Positions 11,701 through 20,382 of a stretch of 27,464 nt of DNA are shown here, in pieces. The notes under the pieces are model-generated. The model was not told the origin of the DNA, searched no databases, and saw only the letters and a list, made by a program, of their open reading frames with translations. Source of the stretch: Chromera velia. Lineage: Eukaryota > Sar > Chromeraceae. Position numbers and translations under genes: made by a program. The number at the start of each line of letters is the position of its first letter. The stretch's first letter is position 1. The DNA is taken from assembly GCA_018398765.1 (NCBI GenBank), contig JAHBMJ010000226.1, positions 1 to 27,464 of the forward strand, in the 5' to 3' direction.

Positions 11701-13091
11701 AGAGTGCATGAGTAAGTCAAGCATTTGCTTCTCCTTGTATGCCTGCCTGCCACTTTACGCGCGCTTCTGCCAATAGGATTTGTTACGTGCGTATTGATTT
11801 GTGGAGCTTCTCCGTTCACCGCCCTCTCTGGACATTCCTTCATATCTTCTGGACCGAAACGATACCCCTTTCTTCCTCACCCCCTAACGCTCTCTCCTCG
11901 TGGATCCAGGGGACTGTTGATCAGAGCAAACACGGTCCTCTTCCCCCGGAATGCATGTTTTTTGGACAGCCTCACGCCCTCTGTCTGTCTGACCTCCCTT
12001 GATGCACTGATTCACCTCAACATTAAGTACAGCAAGCCAGGAATGCGAAAGGCCTAACCGGAAAGTCTGTTAATTGTTGTTTTGCAGAGAGAGTCCTCTT
12101 TTCTCAGGGAGCGGCTCGCCGAAGCGCAGGCAGCAGTCACGGAAAGGGGCGAGAAGGTGCAGCAGGCGCTCATGTCAGCAGCCAGGGAAAGCCATCGGGC
12201 AAGGGAGGCTGCGGAACGCCAGCGACTGGCGGAGATGGCAAAAGACGAGCTGTGCATGCAAAACGCGAGACTGATGGTGGATCTGCAAATGGTGCGTTGG
12301 TGGGGGCCGACGTGCATTGAAGTGGGCGGAGTAACAGAAAAATAGGGCGGAAAGAGGAATGTGAAATCATCCCGTCTACTTTTGCAATTGCGTTTCGCGT
12401 GACCGTCTGTCGTTCGTGCTTCTCCGTTTTTTTTTTCTCTCTCCTCTAGCTACTCCCCGTTGTTTCTTATATCATGCCCATCCGTGTCTCTCTGCACTTG
12501 GTTCTTTCACACATTCTTCTGTTTCGTCTTTTGTCATGATGTGTGTGTGTGTGTGTGTGTGTGTGTACGTTTTCGGCTCTCCAGATTTTTTCACCTTTGC
12601 TTTTGGTTCACTTCTTTGAAGACCCTGTCAATTGTGTCCTTTTCGAATCTTTTGCCTTCCTGTATTACGGAATGCTGCAGGCAAACCCACCCTGTAGCCC
12701 CCCACCGCCGGTCTGCAAGAGACAGATCAAGCACTCTCCCTGTGCCCGCGCCACCCCCCCGTTTTGCCCAACCGCCATCGTGCCATCAGACTGCCCACCC
12801 AAAATCGTTTGTCGGACCACCGTAAGTCAACCAACATCTCCTATCCCTCCTGTCTGTGTCTCCAACCAGTGTGGAGAGGGGGGCGACGGGAAACTATCTG
12901 GCAAAACCTCTCCTCGTCTTTCACACCAACAGCATCCCGCTCCAACTTCTCAAGCTCCTAGCAACAGTCTTGAACAGAAGGCAGCCGTGATGGAAAACCC
13001 ACAAAAACATACAGCGCCTGCAGCAGCAGGACCCCTTGCGGCTAAGCTCGACCTTGGCGACTGCCTGTTAGGGGCTGGGGAGTATGATTGA
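6964..13091 (+). CDS. Multi-exon coiled-coil protein with N-myristoylation-type start and Cys/Pro-rich tail
   Basis: Modelled exons: 6964-7002, 7083-7154, 7251-7451, 8040-8195, 8573-8689, 9235-9258, 9665-9703, 10196-10219, 10901-11041, 11588-11686, 12088-12291, 12681-13091 (508 aa, or 492 if a 48-nt intron is removed). Every junction is phase 0. The start MGTGAST has Gly2 and Ser6, the usual N-myristoylation pattern, and is the first in-frame ATG after a stop. Residues 38-372 are rich in E, R, Q, L and A in heptad-like order with few prolines, typical of a long coiled coil. Two CxxCE motifs occur at about 188-191 and 209-212. Residues 373-420 are Pro/Cys-rich (eight Cys) and the end is low complexity. 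A membrane-tethered structural role, for instance in cortical cytoskeleton, is inference only. The micro-exons are the least certain part. I recognise no family. Confidence 0.75.
7903..8038. repeat. (CT)n(GC)n(GT)n compound microsatellite ending at an acceptor
   Basis: A CT run, then alternating GC, then about 100 bp of GT with rare interruptions ends in GTGTGTGCAG at the start of exon 8040-8195. The alternating purine-pyrimidine DNA is a potential Z-DNA former. On the transcript it supplies the whole tract before the 3' splice site. Confidence 0.98.
8274..8297 (+). other. Candidate extra 24-nt micro-exon, or relic of a duplicated exon end
   Basis: It reads DRLGLNRT in phase 0, followed by GTCTCT, a donor type used elsewhere in this gene. 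The sequence resembles the last residues of the preceding exon (NRLGLNRK, ending at 8195). The DNA of the two segments, GGACTGAACAGAAAGGTCT and GGCCTGAACAGAACAGTCT, differs at 3 of 19 positions. The acceptor (CAACAAG) is poor, so it may be a non-functional partial duplication. Confidence 0.3.
8379..8413. repeat. (GA)n microsatellite
   Basis: An uninterrupted GA run lies within the intron preceding exon 8573-8689 of the coiled-coil gene. Confidence 0.98.
8510..8541. repeat. (AC)n microsatellite
   Basis: An AC run about 30 bp upstream of the acceptor at 8572 is followed by GCAC units that end in GCACAG. Confidence 0.98.
8714..8790. repeat. Mirror (TC)n / (GA)n inverted repeat
   Basis: A TC run of about 28 bp and a GA run of about 35 bp are separated by about a dozen bases (GGTGTGGATGTG). 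The two runs are reverse complements and can form a long perfect hairpin in the pre-mRNA. It lies about 25 bp after the donor at 8690. Confidence 0.95.
10405..10518. repeat. 32-bp minisatellite, about 3.5 copies
   Basis: Units start at 10405, 10437 and 10469, with a partial unit at 10501. Each has the form TGTTTCTTTC, then a TCTCTCTCTG run, then CTTGTCGATC. Copies differ by about one base. It is pyrimidine-rich on the transcribed strand and lies in the intron between exons 10196-10219 and 10901-11041. Confidence 0.95.
10546..10600. repeat. (CG)n(CA)n followed by (GT)n
   Basis: Alternating CG, then CA, then GTGTGTGTGT in the same intron. The CA and GT parts are complementary and only a few bases apart, so a short hairpin is possible. 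Confidence 0.95.
12541..12567. repeat. (GT)n microsatellite
   Basis: A GT run lies in the intron upstream of the last coiled-coil exon (12681). Confidence 0.98.
12822..12869 (+). other. Candidate 48-nt frame-preserving intron
   Basis: It starts GTAAGT after ACC, has a pyrimidine-rich interior and ends CCAACCAG. Its length is a multiple of three with no stop. Splicing would join CRTT to CGEGG; retention adds 16 residues. This is one of the few canonical GTAAGT donors in the window. Whether it is spliced cannot be decided from sequence. Confidence 0.45.
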
Positions 13092-14124
13092 TTGATTGAC
13101 CTTGCAGGCGACTCCCTCCATATGCATGCGTGTTAGATAAAACTCCCGTGAAGGGCAACGCAAATCAAGGAAGCTACCTCGAACAGGTACAACAGAATCG
13201 TACGTGTCGGGTTTTTCGGATCGCGCAGGGCCGTGGCAGTGCTTCAAACGTCTTGGACATGTAATTTAACAGTCACTCGGAGTCTGCGGCTGCATTCCGG
13301 CCTGAAATGCGCAGGCACGCCCTCGGCAGAAATTCAAAAGTCACAGAGTTATACGCCTAATGCCCTGAAACATCCTAGCGCAAGGTGTATAGACACTAGA
13401 ACAGTGTTCACTGAGGTCTCATGCTGCTGAGTCATGCATGCTAGGTCTCATGCACGTTGTGTTGCTGTAAATAGACAATTAATTCCTCATGCATTTAGTC
13501 ATAAATGGGATTGAACAAGAACTAGAATTGAATTGAATTGAGGTAGTTAAAGCCGGTCAGCACACCACTTGGGCTTTGGCCAACTGCGGGGCATAACATG
13601 CAAGTTCCGTTCATGTTTATTCACAACAAGAATTTTGACTACATTGTATATACATTCCTGTCTATTCCTGCCCGACAGCTAGCTAGGATTTTACAGGACG
13701 TAAATCAATGTAGCTTCTAGACCTAGCTTATCACAATTTTATAATGAAGTATAATGAACTTATTTAATTCTTTTTTTCCCCTTGTTGAGCTAGATTTTGG
13801 CAAAAAGATAATAAAACCAGACTTTTTGTGTGATCCAAAATGTGTAAGATCACTCTACCTTGCTATGGAAATTCATTGACTAGCCGTTACGGGAAAAACA
13901 AGTTTTCAGATAAACAAAATATCTCATACTTACTCACACTACCACACATAACCACACACAAAAAAACGTGATGGTTGGAAGTTTTATTATGCATGTTGTA
14001 TCCCCATATGAGGGGCGGATCTAGCCTACACATAAGAAAACTTATGTCTTAGTATGTCTTTAAACTTGACAGAAGTACACAAAAGCCTCATCCCGTACCA
14101 AAAAAGCAGCCCTCAGATATATAT
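13092..14124. other. AT-rich intergenic DNA with decayed repeats
   Basis: No gene is visible. It holds (TTGA)n just after the stop codon, (GAATT)n near 13525, copy B of the GTTAAAGCCGGT repeat at about 13547-13583, and a perfect 7-bp palindrome with an AAAA loop at 14030-14047. Just before that palindrome is AGGGGCGGATCTAG (14011-14024), which looks like a DNA-transposon end, but no partner end was found. Base composition differs sharply from the flanking genes. Confidence 0.6.
13547..13583. repeat. Short dispersed repeat, copy B
   Basis: It shares GTTAAAGCCGGT and GGCTTTGGCCAA with the segment at 2068-2110. Both copies have a central inverted arrangement (AAAGCC ... GGCTTT here). The low copy number leaves its nature open. 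Confidence 0.4.
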
Positions 14125-14375
14125 TGTTAGAGGGACCTCCCTGAACCTAACTACCACTTGAAAGTTCAAACCGCATTTTTGGATAAGCTTGAAAGTGCGC
14201 GCCGCAGGCGCGGATCATTTACAGTGTCTTGAAAGTCAAAGTCGCATACCTGGGCGGTCTCTTGACTAGCTACGCCGCAGGTGTGGACGGTCTCTTAAAA
14301 AACGATGCCGCAGATAGAGATCATCTTAATTATTTTTTTTCAAGTGGTATTTAGGTTCAGGAAGGTTGTTAGAGG
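14125..14375. mobile_element. MITE-like element with 28-bp terminal inverted repeats and a 10-bp target duplication
   Basis: The left end at 14137-14164 and the right end at 14338-14365 are reverse complements with 26 of 28 positions matching. Immediately outside, TTGTTAGAGG occurs as a direct repeat at 14125-14134 and 14366-14375; the left side has two extra bases before the inverted repeat. TIRs plus a 9-10 bp target duplication are what Mutator-like elements leave. The interior is five degenerate tandem units of about 33 bp (starts 14158, 14189, 14228, 14261, 14294), each opening CTTGA/CTTAA with a GCCGCA-like core. There is no coding capacity. Confidence 0.75.
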
Positions 14376-14911
14376 CTTCTTAAAGAAGGCAACAGGACTC
14401 CTTACAGAAGACAGGAAGGAACAGACACACTAAGATACACATACTTACAGACACCGCCCTTCAGAGGAACTCTGTGTAGCGGAATTCGCGGCAAGGTGCT
14501 ATAGGCTCACCCTAAAGTTTTCCTTTCGGTTTGGGCTACAGATACCGTGGCTCGCGGGGGCCACGGCAACTCGGGGGCCACGGCACTGCTATTAATATGA
14601 ATACCTTTCGGTCATCTTTCGGTCATGCAGGGGCGGAAGAGCGATATTTCTCTCCCTGACGACTCATAATGACTCCCTAGGTTCGATCGGCTGGAGATCT
14701 GTCCTGCATCTCTTCAGATCGCATCCTCTGCGTTGCTCTTGTTCCTTGTGCTGTGCCAACGTTGTATTTCTGAACTTTTTACAGTTGATCGAGTTGACAT
14801 CCATCGCGTCTCTTTTGAGCCGAGTGAGTTCTCTTTTTCAGTCCTCCAGACTGACAAGTCTTCAATTCGACTCTACGTCAGATTAAATTCCATCCACTGA
14901 CACCATAAAAA
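14376..14911 (+). other. Upstream region of the ankyrin gene
   Basis: It probably contains the promoter and 5' UTR. Visible items: CCGTGG/CCACGG hairpin potential near 14550, the 13-mer GGGGGCCACGGCA occurring twice about 20 bp apart (14557-14585), and TTTCGGTCAT occurring twice (about 14608-14626). Nothing here can be tied to a known regulatory site. Confidence 0.4.
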
Positions 14912-17387
14912 ATGGAGGAGGTCTACCGTCACCATTTCCTGAACCGTGGAGGTAGGGACGAAGAAGATCTTGAGGAGATGGAGGAAGTCTCTGAGCACCT
15001 TCCAGAGTCTTGGAGGTCTCTAGCAGACCCATCTTCTTTTTTCGAATCCCTCAACGGACTCGCAGACGACCTTGAAAAAATGGCATCTGTCTTCCGGATG
15101 AAGGCGAAGATCCTTTTTGAAATGCACAAGGCGAAAGAGATGGGGGAGAGAGAGAAAGAAGAGGGAAAACGTGAAAAGAACAAAGAGATCGAAAAAAATG
15201 AAACGGTAGAGTCGGGGGTGCACTTCGAAGCAAAAAAGTTCAACCACGTTCCCGAAAGAACTGCAGCAGAAGCAGAAGCATCAACAGGCAGATCGCCTCT
15301 TGCAGCAGCAGCAGCAGGTGATGCTTTCCCTGCAGAGAAGGACATTCGAATTCTCCGCACGATGCACGAGACGGCGTCTGCTTTTCGAAAGCAATTCCTC
15401 AGTCAGATAGACTCCGTCATCAGCGCACACGTCAAGCTAGACCTCTCCCGCCTCTGTCCCGATACTTTTGCTGTGCTGCGCTCCTTCCGCGCAGTTGGCA
15501 GTTTTCAGCTTCGGGATTCTCTCCAGACTTTGCTTGGGGAGGGGGGCGAAGAGGCAGAGGAAGGCTTCCGTCTCCTCCTGAAAGTCGGGGCGGACGTCAA
15601 CAAACCCTGTTCTTACCCTGATTGTTTTGAAGAAATTCCCCACCGTGGTACCCCTCTGCAAGCCGCAGCAGCTTGGGGTCACCTGAGGGCAGTGCAACTC
15701 CTTGTCGAGGAGGGAGATGCTGAGATTAACCTGAAGCCGAAGGGAAATGGTTACAATCAAGTACAGAGCTCCCCCCTCGCTCTCGCTGTCAAAGAACGCC
15801 ACTACCCTGTGATTGAGTATCTTCTCCAGCAGGGTGCAGACCCAAATGCCTGCAACAAAAGCAGCGGAGAGACTGCAGTGCATGCAGCATGCCACACAAG
15901 GCAGCGGGAGATGGTCCAGGTAGTGCTGCGGTATGGGGGGAACACGGGGGTGGAGGCCCAACACTGCAAGCCGCTCTGCTTGGCAGCCACGTATGGTTGC
16001 GCAGAGATTGTACGCGAATTGCTTGCTGCCGGGGCAGATCCTTCGTTCTTTCCGGAACGGAGAGCACAGAATGAGGGGTCAGCTGCCCCCCCGCTAAGAG
16101 TAGCTTCCAGTTGTCCCCACTTACCCGTTCTCAGAAACGGATTCAGGGACCTCGTCGGGCTGCGCATCCAAGCGCTGCACCGTGCTGTCTGGATGAACCA
16201 CAAAGAGGTCGTGGCTGTCCTGCTGGCAGCAAAGGGGGTGGATGTGAATGCTCGGTGTGACGCCGATCTTCATTTGCCTCACCGCAGGGAAAGAGGACAG
16301 GTAGCGAGGTTGGAGAGAGGCGTTACCCCTCTGCACCTTGCAATTGCAAGCTGGGTACAGCGAGATGAAACTAGGGAGGGGGGGGGTAGTGGCATTGCAG
16401 GTACTCTCATCGCAGGGGGGGGGGATGTGAATACGGAGGCTGGTGGGTCGGGTATTTCGGTTCTCAGTGTTGCATGCTTAGTGAATTCTGTCGATGCCGT
16501 CGAGTTGTTGATCGATGCAGGGGCAGATGTGAATGCGGCAGACAATGAGGGCAGGCGCCCTGTGCATTTTGCCGCTCAATATAGCGGCACTGAGATCATG
16601 TCTCTGGTCCTGCAGAAGGGTGCGGATGTGAGAGCGTTGGCCAATAACGGCAGGGGGGTGCTCCATTTTGCTTTTGAAGACTCGATGGTCGAGCTTCTGC
16701 TGGATGCCGGTGCCGATATGGAGGCACGGGATCATGTGAAGGGGTGTACACCTCTGTTGGAAGCTGCACAGTCGGTGGGGGGTGTAGACAGTTTCATCTC
16801 TCTGTTGGTTGACAGGGGTGCGAACGTGAATGCGGTGGATGCAGAGGGAAGTTATGCGTTGCACAGGTTGTGCTGCCAGGCTTTGGAGGAGTCTATCAAA
16901 ACTTTGCTCAACGCAGGTCGGTCAGTGCATGGGTGAGTGAGGGGGTGCATGGGTATTGGAGAGTCCGATGATGCATCAAGAGAGATGACTGCATAAGCAT
17001 GCGCGAAGATGGGGGATTTGAGAGAAAACAATTAAAGAATCTGTCTGATGTTTGGCGCTACCTCCCTGAATTCCTTTCTTGATTTCATCTGGAGGGACCC
17101 CCTCTCGATCGACGTATCTGCGTGGGTCGGCGTCTGCAACTAGCTCTTTGTTGCATGCATGGTTTTTCTAAAATAGAGGCTTTTTGGGCATGAGCGTCCC
17201 TTCCCGTCTCAATTACTGTCTAGCTGTCTCTGTCGATAGATAGTCCTGCCTAGCTCCATTCTCAAGCAGCTGTCTTTCTCGCTCGTTTCTGGATCGACTG
17301 GTTGCCTTGACAGTCAAGCGGAACTGTTCTGATTCAATCTCCCCCTCCCGCTCTTTGTTATTCTTTGTCTTTTGGACGCTTTCACGG

Positions 17388-17425
<38 letters not shown>

Positions 17426-18246
17426 TGTGCTCGTTTCCCTTTGTCCTTTGTGAGCGTGCAGGCGCGGACGCAAATGCGCCTGACAGAGACGGCTGGCGTC
17501 CTCTCCACAACTTGGCATGGAACGGGCACACGAGCATCATCAAGTGGGTCCTCGACAAGAAGGATTTGAACGTCGTCCTGTCCCCCACCTGCACAGTAAC
17601 CATGAACATATGGGATGACGGACAGACAGCGACACAGGTCACCCCCCTCCATCTGGCTGCGTATGCCGGCCACGTGCGCACTCTCCGACTGCTTGTGTCT
17701 CGGGGAGGCACGGGCCCGGGTGCGGCCTCAGGGTTTGTGGATGCCCGGACGGGGGATGGAAGGACAGCGTTGCACATCGCATCGAAGCAGGGTCAGCACG
17801 ATGCGGTCAAGTACCTGCTCTCAGTGGGAGCTTCGGTGCAAGCAGCAGATCATCGGGGGTGGACTGCGTTGCACTTTGCTCTGTCGGCAGGCAGGGGAAG
17901 GAGTGGGGGGGGGCTTCGGAGGACTTTGAGTCTGGCTCCTCGATCGACTGTCTCAGTGAGGGAGTTGTTGGAGAGGGGGGCTGACGTGCACGCTGTGTGC
18001 ACTGCGACTTTGAGCAGGGGAGGGGGGGTTGAACACGCCGGTGTGACGCCCCTGCACCTGGCTGCTGAGTATGCGATGGAGGAGAATGACTTGGCGGGTT
18101 CCCGGGCAGCGAGGGGGTTGGAGAAGTTTGTGGATATTCTCGTTCGGAAGGGGGGGCGCATGGACGCCCAGACAAGCAATGGTCTCTCTGTCGAGTCGCT
18201 GATGAAAGTTGCTCGAGCAGTACATGGAGGGGAGAGCGGAGACTAG
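14912..18246 (+). CDS. Ankyrin-repeat protein (929 aa, two exons)
   Basis: Exons are 14912-16916 and 17462-18246, with a 545-bp intron. The large exon would read to a stop at 16936, but a phase-1 splice at GCA G|GTCGG to GTGCAG|GC restores the perfect repeat turn LLNAG-ADANAPDRDGWRPLH. Residues 1-140 are charged and helical with a KE-rich segment. A helical stretch follows, and from about residue 195 on there are roughly 14 ankyrin repeats (TPLQAAAAWGH, TAVHAACHTRQ, TPLHLA, GADVNAADNEGRRPVHFAA, TALHIASKQGQ, GVTPLHLAAEY). No enzymatic or membrane domain is visible. A protein-protein interaction scaffold is the usual role; the partner is unknown. The start is the first ATG of the open frame (AAAAAATGG). 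Confidence 0.88.
17389..17429. repeat. (CT)n(GT)n before an acceptor
   Basis: CT then GT dinucleotides occupy the tract some 30 bp before the 3' splice site at 17461 in the ankyrin gene. Confidence 0.97.
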
Positions 18247-19264
18247 GCCCGACTGATGAGAAAAGCATGCATGGCGTGCAGCCTGTACATGGGCCTCCCT
18301 GTGAACAGCTTCAGTGCAGCCGGGGTGTGCGATCGGGCATGCATGCATGCAAGCAATGCCAAGCTGAGCATGAATTATTGATCGAAATAGTCCTCACTTG
18401 AATCACTTCAATGCATAACCGAGAGGGACCTTTGGTAAGCTCAATGGTAACATTTGCTAGCTGAGTCTAAGCTGACTGTTCTTGCTTACAAAAAAACTAA
18501 AGCCAACGGATTATTAGGATTTTGAGGCAGACTTACATAAATATGGACTGCCAGGAGCTACTCGGTTAAAACTCCGACGGTTATAGTCATTCTAACTCAT
18601 TCACTCATTCATTCACTAGTTCATTCATTCATTTATAATCAATCACTGAGATTATCACTCAACCAATCACTTTTTTCATTAAAAAAATATATTCTTTCAA
18701 TTCCATAGCCTAATTTATAGGAATATAATCTAGAACATAATCCACTTGGATTGAAGTGCTAGTTGAAATGCATGATGCATCTATGGGTCGGCAGCGTCGG
18801 CACTGACTCGGCAGCACGGTCAGCTCAGGTTTCTTTTTTTAAGTATCAGAACTCAGCGGCCGCAGTGTGAATAGTAACCATTTCAGTCTCTAGTTCAGTC
18901 TTTAGTATTAAATTTTCAGATCGACTACTAGTTTCTAAACTGGTTTTTAGAATATAATGTACTATTCAGAACCTATAGGTTCAGACTAGGGTTTAGAAGA
19001 GAATAAATCTGAATGAGATTCTCTCAAATATTTTTCAGCATTTTAAATTGTTCGTACTGTGAATAGTTTGCTATTCATAAATAGTATACTGTTCTAATTT
19101 CCTGTCTAGAAATAGTTTGAACACTACAATGAATAGTGTACTATTCATACTGTCAGCCGACCTATAGTCCTAGCCTATAGTCTGATGTGGTTAACACCGG
19201 TCTGGCCAGGTCAGCTAATTAACCTTTTAAACTTTGGTATGTATATCTCCGGAATCTCTGCTAG
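18247..19264. other. AT-rich intergenic DNA
   Basis: No gene is seen. Contents: (TTCA)n-like repeats at about 18590-18640 and many copies of GAATAGT or its complement between 18867 and 19150, including two 18-bp palindromes listed separately. Composition is far more AT-rich than the genes on either side, suggesting old transposon sequence. Confidence 0.6.
19060..19147. repeat. Two related 18-bp palindromes 70 bp apart
   Basis: TGAATAGTTTGCTATTCA at 19060-19077 and TGAATAGTGTACTATTCA at 19130-19147 share 16 of 18 bases. Each has 7-8 bp arms. Half-sites (GAATAGT, ACTATTC, AATAGT) recur around them. Confidence 0.8.
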
Positions 19265-19618
19265 TTTTTCCGTTTTGCTGGCCTATGGCAGTCCCTTGCA
19301 GCGAACAGGGGAGAATGGAAGAAGCTTATCCAAAGGGGAGTGAAAGAAGTTGAAGAGAGACAAAGAGAAGAGAAAGAGGAGAAAAGAGCGGTGAAGAAGG
19401 GTAAGAAGGAAGGAGATTTCCGCTGTGGGATAGAGGGGTGCAAGAGGTCGTTTCTTTCTGAGAGAGGCCTTCGCATCCATATGAGCAGAATCCATAGAAA
19501 GCAGCCAGCGAAGCCTCCCTGTGTCAAAAAAGAAATTACAAAGCAGGGGAGGGTTTCCGAAAAGGGAAGCCTGGTGCTGGGGTGCCATATAAAACAAATT
19601 TTGGCAAAGTATAGGTAA
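19265..19618 (+). mobile_element. 3' remnant of a probable non-LTR retrotransposon ORF ending in a C2H2 zinc finger
   Basis: The frame is open from a stop at 19262-19264 to TAG at about 19616. It reads LWQSLAANRGEWKKLIQ, then a K/E-rich helix, then a C2H2 finger (C-x4-C-x12-H-x4-H in FRCGIEGC...RIHMSRIH) and a basic end. A tail with 'W..LA.NR..WK.L' followed by a single zinc finger is typical of the C-terminus of LINE-type reverse transcriptase ORFs, but the catalytic part is absent. The piece lies in AT-rich repeat DNA and has no methionine start. A short host zinc-finger gene with an unseen first exon is the alternative. Confidence 0.5.
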
Positions 19619-20382
19619 GGACAGGGCTGGCACTATGAAGTAGCTTAGCATGGGTGGCAGACTACCTCTCATGAATCAGCATCATTCATGCGCAAGCATG
19701 CTGCTCCGGAAGTAGAAAAGTTTGAAAAGAAGCATCCTGATTTGAATTAAGTATAAATTAAAGTGAACTGCTGGTATAAAAAACCGAACTGCCTCGATCG
19801 TGCGTTACCGCCGAACGCTAGACACCTATTTATAGGCCAATGGCGATGGCGTATGATGATGATGATGATGATGGCCAATCGCAAAACGTAAGACTTTTAC
19901 ATTGTGCGGCTAGTAGTGCGGCGTACCAAATAATAATTGACTAAATAATTTATATACATATACACTCAACTTTGAACTTGATAAGCAGTCTGACAAAAAC
20001 GTTTCAAAACACTAAATCATTCTAGATCATTCAACAACACTGTTACAATAGTTGAACAACTACATTCAAACTGAAAAAAAAAATAAAACCTCTTATACTA
20101 GTAGTATATAGGCACCGCTTTACATGATCTGTGAACCTCTATTGCCTAAGGAGCAACCGACCGGGGTCCAGGGAATTAAGAGTGTCAACTAGAGTGTCAA
20201 TCCTACACAGCTACTGTCCCTCACGGTTGTATACTGAAGAGGTGGCTTAGTACACTGGTTTCTGACTAAGACAATGAAGATATACGGAACCGTTTCGACG
20301 ATGCAATTAACTGATGAAATTCAGTCACCTCGATCGTTGTGTGTTTGTGTGCATGCACGACGCAAACTTTGGAGTAAATTCA
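19619..20382. other. Intergenic DNA, possible retroelement 3' end and calpain 3' flank
   Basis: No gene is seen. It carries a GAT/ATG trinucleotide run at about 19852-19874 flanked by GGCCAAT on both sides; such simple tails occur at LINE 3' ends, but no clear target duplication was found. The rest is AT-rich and includes the presumed 3' UTR of the calpain gene near 20382. Confidence 0.5.

Noticed and set aside
12822-13091. Calling the C-terminal tail after 12821 non-coding
   Set aside because: The frame is open to 13091 whether or not the 48-nt segment is spliced, and no other donor is clearly better, so the tail is kept as coding with lower certainty.
14011-14024. AGGGGCGGATCTAG as a DNA-transposon terminus
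   Set aside because: The motif resembles known transposon ends, but no inverted partner or target duplication was found nearby. A partial match near 14629 is in the same orientation.
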